The notes beneath the pieces are model-generated. The model had not been told where the DNA came from. It made no database searches and saw only the letters and a program-made list of their open reading frames with translations. The translations under genes were made by a program, and so were the position numbers. From Saccharina japonica (taxonomy: Eukaryota > Sar > Phaeophyceae > Laminariales > Laminariaceae), in assembly GCA_008828725.1 (NCBI GenBank), contig MEHQ01001178.1, forward strand, positions 788,302-852,301: a stretch of DNA of 64,000 nt. The letters are read 5' to 3'. Positions 45,915 to 57,339 of this stretch are shown here, piece after piece. Position 1 is the first letter of the stretch, and every line of letters starts with the position of its first letter.

Positions 45915-46230
45915 TACCCTGGGCTGGGTAATTGATCGATCTTTTACCCCGATAGCTCAGCAGGTAATACCCTCACATTTGACGTCGTCGAGGACACGGG
46001 TTCGAATCTCACTTTGAACGTTTCTTTTTTCAGAAACGCTTGCGCGTGCGTCCCCAAATAACACGTCTCCCTGGTTCCCCAGGTATTGAAACGAAGCGGG
46101 TAGGTCAACGTACGGCCGTATACGGTACCGACGTCCCAAATATCCCGCCGTTCAGAGGGGGGGAGAGTGTTATAAGGATTACCCTGGGCTGGATAATTGA
46201 TCGATCTTTTACCGATAGCTCAGCAGGTAA
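45915..46230 (+). mobile_element. tRNA-derived SINE-1 (third copy)
   Basis: TACCCTGGGCTGGGTAATTG, A box GATAGCTCAGCAGGTAA (45951-45967), B box GGGTTCGAATCTC (45998-46010), body, and a second partial head from about 46183. This copy is outside the palindrome, 250 bp downstream of the IMP4 stop, so the family is dispersed. Confidence 0.75.
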
Positions 46231-49200
46231 CTATAAGGATGCTGATGGGGGATCCGGGGATATGTACGAGTACGAGTAGTACTCGTTTGAAATATGATAC
46301 AATTCTGTTTACCTATCTAGCACCTGGGATTGGTGCTTGGTCAGCCCCCTTCTGGGCTAGAAGGGGGATAGCCTCTGATCATAAGACCCTGCCTGACCTA
46401 GGCGTGTCTATAGTTATCGATAACTTTGACTGATCACGTCAAAGTTGAGCAGGATTTTGTTTTTGGCGCGACAGCGGTGTGTCTACAACCCCGGCCGATC
46501 TCTCGCTTGCAAATCAAAAAGGCACGTATTCCCTGCTGGGATTGGGACCGTTTTAGCCCGAATACACGTATATGTCCATATCTGGTTGTATTTGCGTTGA
46601 TGAAGGTTCGAGTAAAATATACGAGGTACCTGGCGAATCCGAGTGTTGACACAGGAGAGATACAGAGTGGTGGGGAGGCCTGTATGGTATTTATAGCGTC
46701 AAGATCGTGTACGAGATGGTGTTGACCAACACTTTCGATACAATTTGTCCAAGGTTGTGTTCTGTAGGGTACGTACACAACTAAACCCGGGGTATATTTA
46801 CCCGTACGGTGACTTCTGCAAGTTCTGTACAACATTTATACTCGCACCCAGAACTGTTTTTCAAGTTGTGTACGCCCGTGGCACATAATACCTAGAGTGC
46901 GGGTATTCTTTTTAAAACACCCGGGTGTGGGTACGGGTACGGGTGCAACATTCGTGTACCTACCCGGAACTTCTGTGCGTTCTGGAAGACTTCCATACCC
47001 GTACCTGGAACTTCTGTAAGTTCTATAAGACTTCCATAACCTTGCCTGGAATCCACAAATCCTCCAGAACACCCTTCCAATTTTCGGCGTTCTTTGCGGT
47101 TGTCTACAATCTGACCGCGCAGAGAAATATAAACACGATTATTACAGAGCTGCTTCGTTATTTATACCCACTCAAGTAACTATTGCTTGTTGGTCGACGA
47201 TGTCCCTTTTCGTCAATAGGCTAATAGGGTACATATCATAGCTCCGCTCGTTTTTCACCTTTTGGATAGATAAATACTTTTTCAGTGAACGGTTTGGGTG
47301 GCACCCCAACTACGGTGTGTACGACTGTCTCATGGAGGCGCCATAACAGTAGCTCTTCTCATCCGAGAAGGGATCGACATCCCAGACACCCCCCTTTTAC
47401 CGTATGGTGGTGAGAGCTACACAGGTGGCCATTTGGGTACGTTGCGGGACGTTGTGGCGAAATCACAACCTCAGTACATTGGGGCGACGCACACAATGTA
47501 CCGCAACGTACGAGAAGGCCCTTCGATTGTGAGATCTCCTCTTGATATCTTAATACAACGTGTAAGGTTGTCGTCAAGTTGGCAGGCGTTCTTGCAACGT
47601 TAATATTTTTTTATGCGTCCAACACATCTAAACATTTCGCTCGTTTCGCTCGTTATTATATTATTATTGTATTAATAACAGTATTATTGTACTCTACACA
47701 ACAACCAATTAGTTAGTAAAAACATATTTTTGAGGTAAACAACCGGATGTTGAATGGCTGAAAACCAATATTACTTGAATCTAGTATATTTGGTCTTCTC
47801 ACATCGATGATAACATCCATACCTGAATCAAGGTAAATTTATCGTTGATAGACAACGTTTCACCACAACACTAAAATCAAGACAAAATATGTTTGAGGCA
47901 GTCGAATTTGTCACGGAAAGTTGTTAATATTGACAATTTTATTTTTTGTCTCAATGAAAATCCATACTTTAACCAAGTCACTTTTAGTATGAGTTTTCCG
48001 TTTTCTTCTTGCAGACCAGAATGGACTACGAAATTCAATATGAAAAAATATACTCGTACGTACGTACGAGTGCACATCATTCGTCTTACCCGAAAGCGTC
48101 TTGTGCCCAATTTTTGTAATTTTTACTCAATTCTAACATACGTTTTAGCTGTTTTTCAAATAAGAGCATTTGTTGCAAACGAACGTGGTTTTGCGCAATT
48201 CAAAACATGAGGCGGGATTTAAAGGAGCATATAAAAAACACGAGCAACGTAGTTGTTGATCATACAAACGCAGGTGGAGTGCGTTGTCGAGGTGAGATTT
48301 ATTTATACGTAGTACAAGGTTCCCCTCCGGGACGTGCCTAGGGGAGTGGCGCAAGGACAAGTCGAGAATCTACTATTAATACAGCAACATGCGATATTGT
48401 ATCATACGCATATCATATTGTATACTGGTATTACATAAATACGACATTATGAAATATCTGCGTATTACTGCTGTACAAATATTATTTTAAAAACTGCACC
48501 TGCATTTTTGGGGATAAAACATACTCGGAAATATGATGGAACCAAGACTACTATTGACTCGATCGTTCTCAGAGATTTTTGTTAATGACCCCGCCAAACA
48601 TTTTATCATATTTGTCAATAGTTTATTGTTGTGGCGCTCAAGGTATGGAAGGTCTATGACACACAGCACACACCGCACACGCACGCACACGTGACACATG
48701 GGACACAGCAGTGCTCGTACAGCAGTAGTGGTGGGATAGTATTTGCAGAAGAAGTAGAAAAGGATGCATCGAAGAAGGGGCTGAAACTCTCGACCACACC
48801 TGCCTACTACGTAAGAAATCCACTTGGTTTGTGTTTGCTGTTTGTCGTATAATAATAATATATGTGGGGTCTGGGTTATATTGTGTGCCCGAACTCCGAA
48901 AATAATTAATTAGCTCTATTTCTGGTACGAAATACTAAAATTGGAAATGCGATCTACAGTAATTATTTTTTGTTTTGCCCAGATTGCACCCCCGCGCCTG
49001 AAAATAAATAATTAAACATCAAAAAATGATTTGCCCAAGTACCGGTACAGTCTTATTTGTCGCGGCTTGCGCCAGATGCACGACAGACCGCACATACACC
49101 ATGCAAGCACAGGCAGGCAGCAGGCAGCAGCGCAGAAGAGAGAGAGAGGTGTGGTGGTGATTGCTGATGACGGATGCAAGCCTCCGATGAAGCAACTACT

Positions 49201-50220
49201 AATAGCCACAGCAGTACACGGCGGACCCGCCACAGTAATGTCTCCTGCTTCTGCTTCTAGGCGGGGCTGTGACCTCGTTTGTGTTTGCTGCATATTGTCT
49301 GATGTCTTGTAGATTTCTGAAGTGAGCTTCAGGAAAGAAACACAAAAAAGATACCGTATGTACGTATGAACAGTTGATTTACGTACTCCTATTTGATCAA
49401 AGCGACCATTACATTCCAGGCCAAAGTGAGAGTGGGTCAGTCACACATATCAGCACAACAGAAAGGTAGATGGTGGATTACGGACCGCTTGCTCCGATAA
49501 ACACAGCTAGCCACAGCAGTACAGCGCAGATGGGTGTATCACCCACGCACGGTGTTACCTGCTGCTGGTGCTTATGCAGAGTAGTAACGTTGTGCTCTCT
49601 GCATGTTCTGTTTCTACCTGTCTGTGGTTTACCGATATGTCTGCGCTCTCCTGTGTGTGCGCATGACCAGCTCGTGAAATCAGGGCAAACAACAGGACAT
49701 TACGTATTATTTACTGGCACGTACGTACAAAAAAAAGCCTCACGCAGAGAAACCAGGGAAATGGGCTTATTCACTCCCGCGGGAAAAAAAACTTTGAGCG
49801 CCCGCCACGCGAGCTACAGTGCTCGGATCGAGCTCAAACCTCGACCAATGTGTCCGGCCGGGCCTCCCGTGTCGGGGTACTCAGCGTTTTGCCGAAAAGC
49901 GCTTGTGCAAAGAGAAAAGTTGCGAAAAGTGCGAAAATTTCACAAACATAACTATACATGTTATATATCGTAGTTGTTTTATGTATATGTTCATATGATA
50001 CGTACGTATTATATGTACAATATTATTATTTTTTCGTGTTTCGATGTTTCGCGCCGATTTATTTCGTATTGTTTAAGTTCAGATTTCGATTTTCCCCCGA
50101 TTTGTTTTTTCGATTTTTTCTATTGCTTGTTTCGTCGTTTTGTGTCGTGCCTTTACGCGTATTTGTTTTCGCGATTTCTGTCAAGCGGTACAATAAACAC
50201 CACGCAATAAAAATAAAATA
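46231..50220. other. Intergenic region with no recognised gene
   Basis: Degenerate repeats of ACTTCTGTAAGTTCT type occur near 46810-47040, with a CGGGTACGGGTACGGGTG run at 46928. Weak open frames at 47298-47603, 48631-48852 and 49470-49973 are not assigned. The one near 48733-48810 (GIVFAEEVEKDASKKGLKLS), ending at a GTAAGA, could be an exon of an unidentified gene. CTATTAATA-type palindromes recur (48373, 49199). Confidence 0.4.
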
Positions 50221-50225
50221 AAAAT

Positions 50226-50908
50226 GGACACGTTGGGAGCACATTACCCAACCTGGAGAGGTTGTGGGGGTATACGTTGTGCAAACAGGGACTTTGGCAT
50301 GTATGGCCAACCTCATGCCAAAATCAGATTGTGTAGACCCCCACCCCAACGAACCCAAATGGCCACCAGTGTACTGTAGTTTATGGGAAGCGCCGGATGA
50401 CCTAGCTCAGCTCAAGGCCAGCATAAAGCTGTACCACTGACGCGAAAGTAAGATGTGTTAATTATTACCCACAAGAAAGATCCCAGACAGAGCCCAGTCA
50501 CAGGGTCCCCGCCGGAGGATTCCAGAAGAGAAAGAAGAAGAAGAACTGACTGCTGTGGGCGATGATCTACAGCAGAAGAAGCACGAGTTCCGTTTTACCC
50601 TCCTGCACAATCCAATTACACCTGAAACCCGGGGGACGAATAATATCCAAGATATCCCATGTAAACCACATCCGATATACCATCGGCATATTCCATACCC
50701 ACCTATGATACCCGGGGATGCACCCAGGATGTCCCCTGATGACCACAGCCCCCCCCCAGAGAGAACCCACAGGCCCAAAGGGACTTGGGGAAAAACGACA
50801 GTAAAAAAAAGAAAGGGATATCCAGGAGCCATCCCCAATAAACTCAACGCGAAGAAGAATATGGAGCAAACACCACCAGCATCCACGTGTTCCAATATCC
50901 TATCTTAG
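50226..50908 (+). pseudogene. Coding-like fragment, unrecognised
   Basis: From about 50226 one plus frame reads EHITQPGEVVGVYVVQTGTL and VDPHPNEPKWPPVYCSLWEA, ending in a stop near 50440. After a gap, a second frame (50555-50908) encodes a Pro/His/Lys-rich 117-residue stretch ending STCSNILS. Composition and continuity suggest the remains of one protein, possibly from a mobile element. No domain is recognised. Confidence 0.3.
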
Positions 50909-51215
50909 ATGGCATGCATCCTCGATATTGTTGATTGTTGTCACCACGCAACTGTTTTGATTGAAGCTCATAAGAAAAACTACAACGAACATTTGCAAGA
51001 CATTTCAACTTCAAACTAAGACATACCAGGTGCAAATACACGACAAACTATCAACATACACCGACACTTTCTTATTATGTATCTTCACCATGCACTCATT
51101 TGCTCATAGAGATTAAACTTGCGATGCAAAACAAGCAACGTGAACATCATACAGACAGGCACACAAGCAGAGTATTTACTCAACGCATTCATATACCTGA
51201 TATGCTAACCTGTAA

Positions 51216-52049
51216 GGGCCCGTATTAACGAAGACAGCAAAAAAAATCAATTCGGAAAATAAAATCCTATTTGGATGTGATTTCGAAAAAAACAACTGGT
51301 TTGCGTCCTATGGGAATAGTGAATTGCTTGTTCAAATATTTCTGAAATCGAAAAAACGCAGCATGCCTCACAAGCCCACAGGTGAAAAAATCCGACGAGA
51401 GTAGACGAGAGCGAAGGCATGCTCTGCGTCGGGGCGTGCGCGCCGATGCAAGCATACTCTTGCTTTTGGCCGCCCAGGCTAGGAAGCTATCTCTCTCAGG
51501 GTCTCCTGGGTGGACGTAGGGATCCCTGAAACGCCACGGGCGACAGGGACGGCGACGGTGCTATCAAAGTCTTGCGCGTATCCTGCTGTTTTTGCGTCGA
51601 TCACTCGTTTTTTGGTCGGGTTGGCACATCGAGCTGGTTGAAAAATTGGGATTGCGACCACCATGATTGGTTTTGAGGCACCACCGCCGGTGTACGCTGT
51701 GGTATGGTCTGTAGGCGTGGGCGCGGCTGTTGTCCCGGTGGCCTCGCGTCGTGGTTCACGCATTGTCGCCTCGGTCGTGGTCATCATGCGATCAAGAAAT
51801 CGCCAGATTGTAGCGGGGGCGTTTACCCACGGGGGACATGCCGGTCCAAGTCGGCTCAACTCCCAGATTTGATTTGAATTCTACCCAGAAAAAGGTCCTG
51901 GGACCTTCTTGGTTTTTTCGTCCAATTAAAATTGATTACACCTCAAAATCCTAATCTTTGGTGCTGGTGCGTGTGTTGACCAATTAAAAGCGATTTTTTG
52001 TTTCTTGTTTTCCAAATTCAATTTATTTTAAATTCGTTTATATGGGCCC
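51216..52049. mobile_element. TIR element of 834 bp with TAA target duplication
   Basis: The left end is GGGCCCGTATTAACGAA and the right end is TTCGTTTATATGGGCCC. TAA lies on both sides (51213-51215; 52050-52052). The minus-strand frame 51479-51859 resembles the one at 41265-41720 (REPRREATGTTAAPTPTDH-type run). It belongs to the same TTA-type family as 58885-59684. Confidence 0.75.
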
Positions 52050-53111
52050 TAAAGTTGCCTATCAGATTGTACACGTTCACATTTCAGTATACACTCACTC
52101 ACACACACTCCATAGAATTCCTTACGTTTACCCGTTGGTGTTCGGAAGCTTTCCTCGGCATATCTTCGTACCTCACGGCCACTTTCAGCCTTTTCAAGTC
52201 GGTCTTTAAACATCGTGGACCTCTTCTGCCCCCTTCCTTGCGCGAGCGTAGCGGGCGGCGTCAGCCGCCCTCGGAGCAAAGCTTTCTTCGCGATATTTTT
52301 TCGTGTTGGACTTGTGTTGGAAGATAAAAAAAAACACCACTATCGTTTCTGTCCTGCATTTGACCGTCATACATATTACATGGAGCTCTTGGCATTATCA
52401 AGTCGCCAGTTGCAGCTGAATTCATATACGAGTATGTTCATATTTTACCCTTTTCACATTTGGTTCTATTCTTAGCGGCGTTAGCCGCCCGCGCAGCGGA
52501 GCCCTTGTATACACTTACCATGCCTGATACATGCGTTCTCGCTCACGTACGCATAATGCCACTTGCGCTTACGTACACTCTCTCACTCACCTCTCGTGCA
52601 GTGTTTCCACATTTACTCACGCACTCAATACACATGCCGACATACAGTCACTCAAGCGTACATACAAAACATACACATATTTCAGCCAATTCCATAGAGA
52701 ACCTAAAAAAAGAGAGAAAAAAAATCGCCTCCGATTCTAATAAGGATTTCCATCCCCAATATTGGATATCTACGTGAATACGTATACTGCAACGATATTC
52801 CTGGCACCTTTTACCTGTGTACTCCAGATTGGTAGCATTTCAGGGGCGTATCCCCAACCAACTAAGAATTTCCATTTCACACAATAAAAACAAACGATAT
52901 GTGCAGATGTCAATATGGTTGGTCCTTCTCGGAAAAGTGCAAATTTCTATAAATTCTGAACAAATACTCAAACACGAAAAAAATCGAACCCAAACGAACC
53001 GAAAGCACAAAAAAAACGAAATGCATTTCATTGACAAAATTTGAACACACATACAGACAGTTGAACAAACAATTCCACAAAACAATCAAGAGACGCATCA
53101 CATGATTGTGA
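52050..53111. other. Repeat-derived stretch with GC hairpins
   Basis: Two GC hairpin modules lie here: GCGGGCGGCGTCAGCCGCCC at 52249-52268 and GCGGCGTTAGCCGCCCGCGC near 52476. They recur around 59990-60025 and 61088-61125. No gene is recognised between the TIR element and the gypsy remnant. Confidence 0.5.
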
Positions 53112-53440
53112 TTAAAACGATCCACCAGAACTTGTTTCAACCTTGATATTGTGCCGTTCAAAAAGTGCCCTCCTCGTATTTAAAGGCAGCTTAAGATCTT
53201 TCAGCAGCTTAATCACGAAATATGGAGAACTCGTGTGAAGTGTACCTATAATAGGTTCCCACGATCGTTCTGCTTCCGAAAATCCTTTCCAGTGGACATA
53301 TCCTTCATAATAGCCGCTCGTCGATCTCCTTAATTTCAGTATACCTTCGATTTCGAACTCTCTCAGATTCAGTAGGCACTAGAAGGTTTCTTTAATGTCG
53401 ACCGTTAGTCCCAGTGAAGAATCATGGTAGAACTTCATAC
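53112..53440 (-). pseudogene. Ty3/gypsy polyprotein 3' end: chromodomain
   Basis: The minus-strand frame reads MKFYHDSSLGLTVDIKETF, one in-frame TAG, then LREFEIEGILKLRR, YYEGYVHWKGFSEAERSWEP and a basic tail, with TAA at 53112-53114. EGIL-L-x-YEGYVHWKGFSEAERSWEP is a chromodomain, which chromovirus-type integrases use to target chromatin marks. It directly follows the integrase fragment at 53444-54297. Confidence 0.85.
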
Positions 53441-53443
53441 GCG

Positions 53444-54297
53444 CTACATGCGCTGTCGATATTTTCCCGTCCACAATGTTTTGAACCTGATACACGTGTG
53501 GTGTGGAAGTATTCGTAATTCTCCAAGGGCCTGATCATGTAGACAAAAGTTTCGACGCCTTACCTGTGCCTGCCTGACCTTCGCCACCAGAACAGAACCC
53601 CCCACAGAAAAAATTGGCAGAGCTCCTTTGCTGGCTGTACACCTGCTCGCTTCACGCATCTGTTGGGTTACTTCAATAACTCGTTTATGCATAGCATCAG
53701 TGGCCTTCGCCAAGTCAGTAACCATCAGTGTTATAACTGCGTCGGGAATCTGAACAACATCAACCACGTCGGCATGGTCACGCATTAAGTATGCCAGCAT
53801 TGATGTGGGTTCTCTTCCAAAAAAAGCTTTGTACGGGGAACAATCTAAGCGCTGTCGATGTGATGAGTTCAATGCCCATTGTAGCATAGGGACAAACTTC
53901 TCCCAATCATTGGTGGCAGATCAGTATTCAACAAGCAGTGCTTATAGAATACGTTGGATTTCTTTCCTCATAGACTCTACGGTGCCATTTGTCCACGGAG
54001 AATTGGCCACGGAAAACTGGTGATTTACTCCCAACCCATCAGCTAGCTTACGAAGGAGCTAGTTCTTAAAGTGAGAAGCGGTGTCGCTGACCAAGACAGG
54101 TGGGACACCAAGTGTTGTGCACCAGCGTTGCAGAAATTCCGCGGCGTGGGTCGAATTCGCCACAACAGACGTTTCCAGCACGATAGACCCAGTTATATCT
54201 ATCTTCTTTCAACACCAGGATGTATTTCATGTTCTCGCATTCTCCCGTTGACATATTTTCATCCACGGCGTCATTAGGTTCGTCAGAGTTTCCAATA
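53444..54297 (-). pseudogene. Ty3/gypsy integrase core (broken)
   Basis: On the minus strand it begins IGNSDEPNDAVDENMSTGEC at the Helitron junction and continues KYILVLKEDRYNWVYRAG (first catalytic Asp region). After a frameshift it reads VSDTASHF (second Asp) and ANSPWTNGTVESMRKEIQR (catalytic Glu). It then runs into the intact 147-residue frame with ALNSSHRQRLDCSPYKAFFG. Three in-frame stops and at least two frameshifts make it non-functional. The D-D-E order, the SPWTNGTVE motif and the C-terminal chromodomain place it in Ty3/gypsy. Confidence 0.88.
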
Positions 54298-55974
54298 TCT
54301 ATCTATTATATATAGTTCGTCTGATGCCCAAAAAACAATACTTTAATCAAGTGATCTTTGTTGCCCACTTTATATCATAGCAACTTAGAGTGGAGCAAAA
54401 GCAAAAAAAAAAACCCCATTTTTTCTCCCACACATTCAAAGCACGCTTCTCCCTACGCCGGCATGCCCGGCACCGTCTTCTTACGTCGTAGGCTGGCATA
54501 CTGTAGTACAACTCGCACGTGCGCCGTGCTTGTCGCCATGGCCACAGCGATTCGCGGCTGCTCTACGTACGAGTATTGCAGCAGTGCTGTAGATTGTATC
54601 GTCCATCCTCGCTTTGGTCGCCTACTCGTACTCGTATCGTATCCCACCTCATACCAGGTACCAGGTAGCAGGTACCAGAGAGCACAAGCAACTGTCCTCA
54701 AGTCAAGCACCGCCGCCACCACCACCACCACCATCACCAGCTGAGCACCAGTAGCAGCAGAAACGTGTCGCTGCTGTTGGTGGTGGTGGCTGTGTTTGCT
54801 GGTTTTGGTTTTGCAACAAATCTCGATCACTCTCCAAGGGATGGCAAGAAATAGACCATTTTGTAGAATGCGGCGCAATAATATGATACCAGGTATCACA
54901 TATACCAGGCTAGTAGGTGCCGCGAGGCACAATCAATCATAGCTCTTCGTCGATACATCACGTTCAGCGATGCTCAGGTGACATGCTCATGTGGCATTCT
55001 CATGGGCCTGCATCATGCTATCATCATGCTGTCTGTGCACGTACGTACGTACGTACAAAAAATGTGCCTGTTGTATATACGTTCGTACGAAAAAGGCTGC
55101 TGCAGCAGTACGTATTTACTTATATCATACGTACGTACTACGTATTAGAGTATACTGATGGCCTAAATACTCGGAGTACTTGAAGTATGAGCAGTACTGA
55201 AGGCCCAAATACTCCGAGTACTGGCAGTATGAGCAGTACTTATCCTCGAGTACTAGCAGTAGAGTACTGGAGTAAAAACATCTAAATTACTCGGAGTACT
55301 CCCGAATATCGAGAGTATTGGACACCGAAATACTGCGAGTACACAAAGTACCTAAAGTATGTTTTTCTCGAAAATACTCTAATTATACTCCGAGGTAATG
55401 GGAGCATCTGTGGATTTTGAAATGCTATAAACGCCAGTCGCATGCTCCCAGAACCTGGGAGGAATGACGGCCGAGTCTTTAAAATGATGAAAAATGCTCC
55501 TTACGTACTTCACACTCCGAGTATACTCCGAGTATCGAGTACATTTCGTACTCCGAGTACTTATTAAGAGTATTAGTGTACTGGCGGCCTGAATACTCGG
55601 AGTACTTGGAGTATGAGCAGTACTGAAGCCCCAATTACTCGGGAGTAAAAGGAGTACCCGCAGTATCGGACCCCGAAATACTCCGAGTACAAGCAGTATC
55701 GAGAGTGTTCATACCCGAAATACTCCGAATACGAGCAGTATCCCGGAGTAAGGAACCCCGAAATACTCCGAGTAGACGAAGTACCTGAAGTATTTTATCT
55801 CCAATACTCCTTACTTTACTCCAAGGTACTCGGAGCATCTGTGGAATATTCGCAGTCAAATTGTTTCCTATTTATTCCTACATATTATTTTTAAGTTGAG
55901 CCTTTATCATCTGCATTACTACTTGCTTTAGTGGCCCTACCGCCGTGGGGGCGGGAGGGCCTCTTATTCCCTAG
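54298..55974 (+). mobile_element. Helitron-like element, copy 3, inserted in gypsy integrase
   Basis: It starts TCTATCTATTATATATAG after host A (54297) and ends with a 12-bp-stem GC hairpin and TTATTCCCTAG (CTAG 55971-55974) before host T. Removing it restores the gypsy frame exactly (E-Y-L-Y-I-G-N across the junction) with no duplicated bases. That is direct evidence for insertion between A and T without a target duplication. The 5' part (54298-54620) is a deleted version of copy 2. The 3' half (55150-55850) is a palindromic minisatellite. Confidence 0.82.
55150..55850. repeat. Palindromic minisatellite (TACTCCGAGTA / TACTCGGAGTA)
   Basis: Dozens of short units with ATACTC(G/C)GAGTAC, AGTATGAGCAGTACTGAAG and CGAAATACTCCGAGTA are arrayed. 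The same array type occupies 63690-63900 near the end of another Helitron-like copy. Confidence 0.8.
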
Positions 55975-56338
55975 TATAAATATTCGAAGTGTAGACATCC
56001 GCCGAATTTTGGTACCGTGTGTTGTTTCACCCAAAGGTCGCGGGGTTTTGCCCCCTCCTTTTGAATTAACACAGTTGAGACAGTCTTAAAACAAAAAGAT
56101 GCTACGTCAGTTTTCATTGATGACCAGAAACACACTTTAGTCTCGCCAAAGGAGCTTCACGACCACGATGTCCAGCTTCTCCGCAATGGGCAGACACCAA
56201 CAGGCGAAGTTTTAGTTCATTAGCGTTTCTCGGAACCCACAAGTTACCTCCATATTCCATCACATACCCTTCCGCTCCGTATGACCGATCGTCCATCGTC
56301 CAAAACGAATTTTGATGGAAATTTAGCAGTGTCTTCAT
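55975..56338 (-). pseudogene. Ty3/gypsy integrase zinc-binding region (broken)
   Basis: The minus frame from 56338 ends GGNLWVPRNANELKLRLLVS, AHCGEAGHRGREAPLARLK. The LRLLV-AHCG-AGHRG pattern is the integrase H2C2 region. A stop and frameshift follow, then FCFKTVSTVLIQKEGAKPRD and CLHFEYL up to the Helitron insertion. The C..C half of the finger is partly lost. Confidence 0.78.
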
Positions 56339-56340
56339 CG

Positions 56341-56703
56341 CCTGTAACGCTGATATGATGCTGTTGGATGTGACAGATTAAAACAACTGAAGGAACGCGA
56401 AAATTGTGACGGATTAAAACAACTGAAGGAACGCGAATATTGTTTATATCAGGCTATGAATCCTCCAGGATGGGAACTTCGAGTAGTAGGTATTGTAACC
56501 CACCTCGACAATAGCTCACCCCATAGGTTCGCTGAACCAGCAATGTGCTGAATCGTGTGCGGGTATTGTCCCAGGAATGTCGACCAGTTTACCAACCGTT
56601 GGCTCGTACGCACGCGTAGCTTTGCTCAGTTTCGTGATAACAGTCAAATGATTGAAGATGTACAGATGATGGCTCCTTCCCACAGTAGCCATTCAGCTCT
56701 CTT
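56341..56703 (-). pseudogene. Ty3/gypsy RNase H/connection remnant
   Basis: A minus-strand frame reads TSQRLVNWSTFLGQYPHTIQ followed by HIAGSANLWGELLSRW (56501-56547). It corresponds to the RNase H end of gypsy pol (I-H-I-x-G-x-x-N-x-W-x-x-L-L-S-R-W). A weaker continuation on the far side of the hAT element (60607-60665, EFDHLKASVTLLIPTVL) fits the same protein. Confidence 0.65.
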
Positions 56704-57339
56704 GTATACTTCAGGGGTACGCGCGGTAAAGGTCGGGACGGGAAAATGTGGTCGGGACGGGAACGGTACGGTACGGGAATGGGAAACCGTCAGATTTTTC
56801 GTTCCCGACCGCGATTTCCCGACCGGTACCATCGTCAGTTTCTGTTCCCGAGCTTTACCGTCCCGCGGTAATGGCCGTGTTCCCGTTCCCGACTGTTTCC
56901 CATCCCATTGTCTGCCCATTCCCGACTATTCCCGTCCCGCTGTTCGCCCAGTCCCGACTATTCCCATCCCACTGTCATATAAGTGATTCCCGTCCCATCC
57001 CGACCATGGGGCACAGCTTCTCCCATCCCGCATCTCACTATTGGGGCAGATATTCCCATTCCATTTACCGCGTTTTTTTTTGTTCTCCCATCGCATGACC
57101 ATGGATGGATGCAAGTGCTTATATATTTATTGCGCGAATATATATTTCCTTTTGATAATTTTGAACACGAACTTACATTTTTTATCAATCATTCAATCGG
57201 CCCAACTCACACTTCGCTATTTGAAATAATCGTATGATACGTACAATAAATCGGTCGAACATTTGGGAAATTATTACTCGTATGTCAAAAATGAAACCAA
57301 CAAAGAAACCCACACCACTACCCGGCCCAAAGACAAAAC

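Noticed and set aside
56644-57098. Pro/Val/Arg-rich frames on both strands
   Set aside because: They are translations of the TTCCCGACC subterminal repeats of the hAT element.
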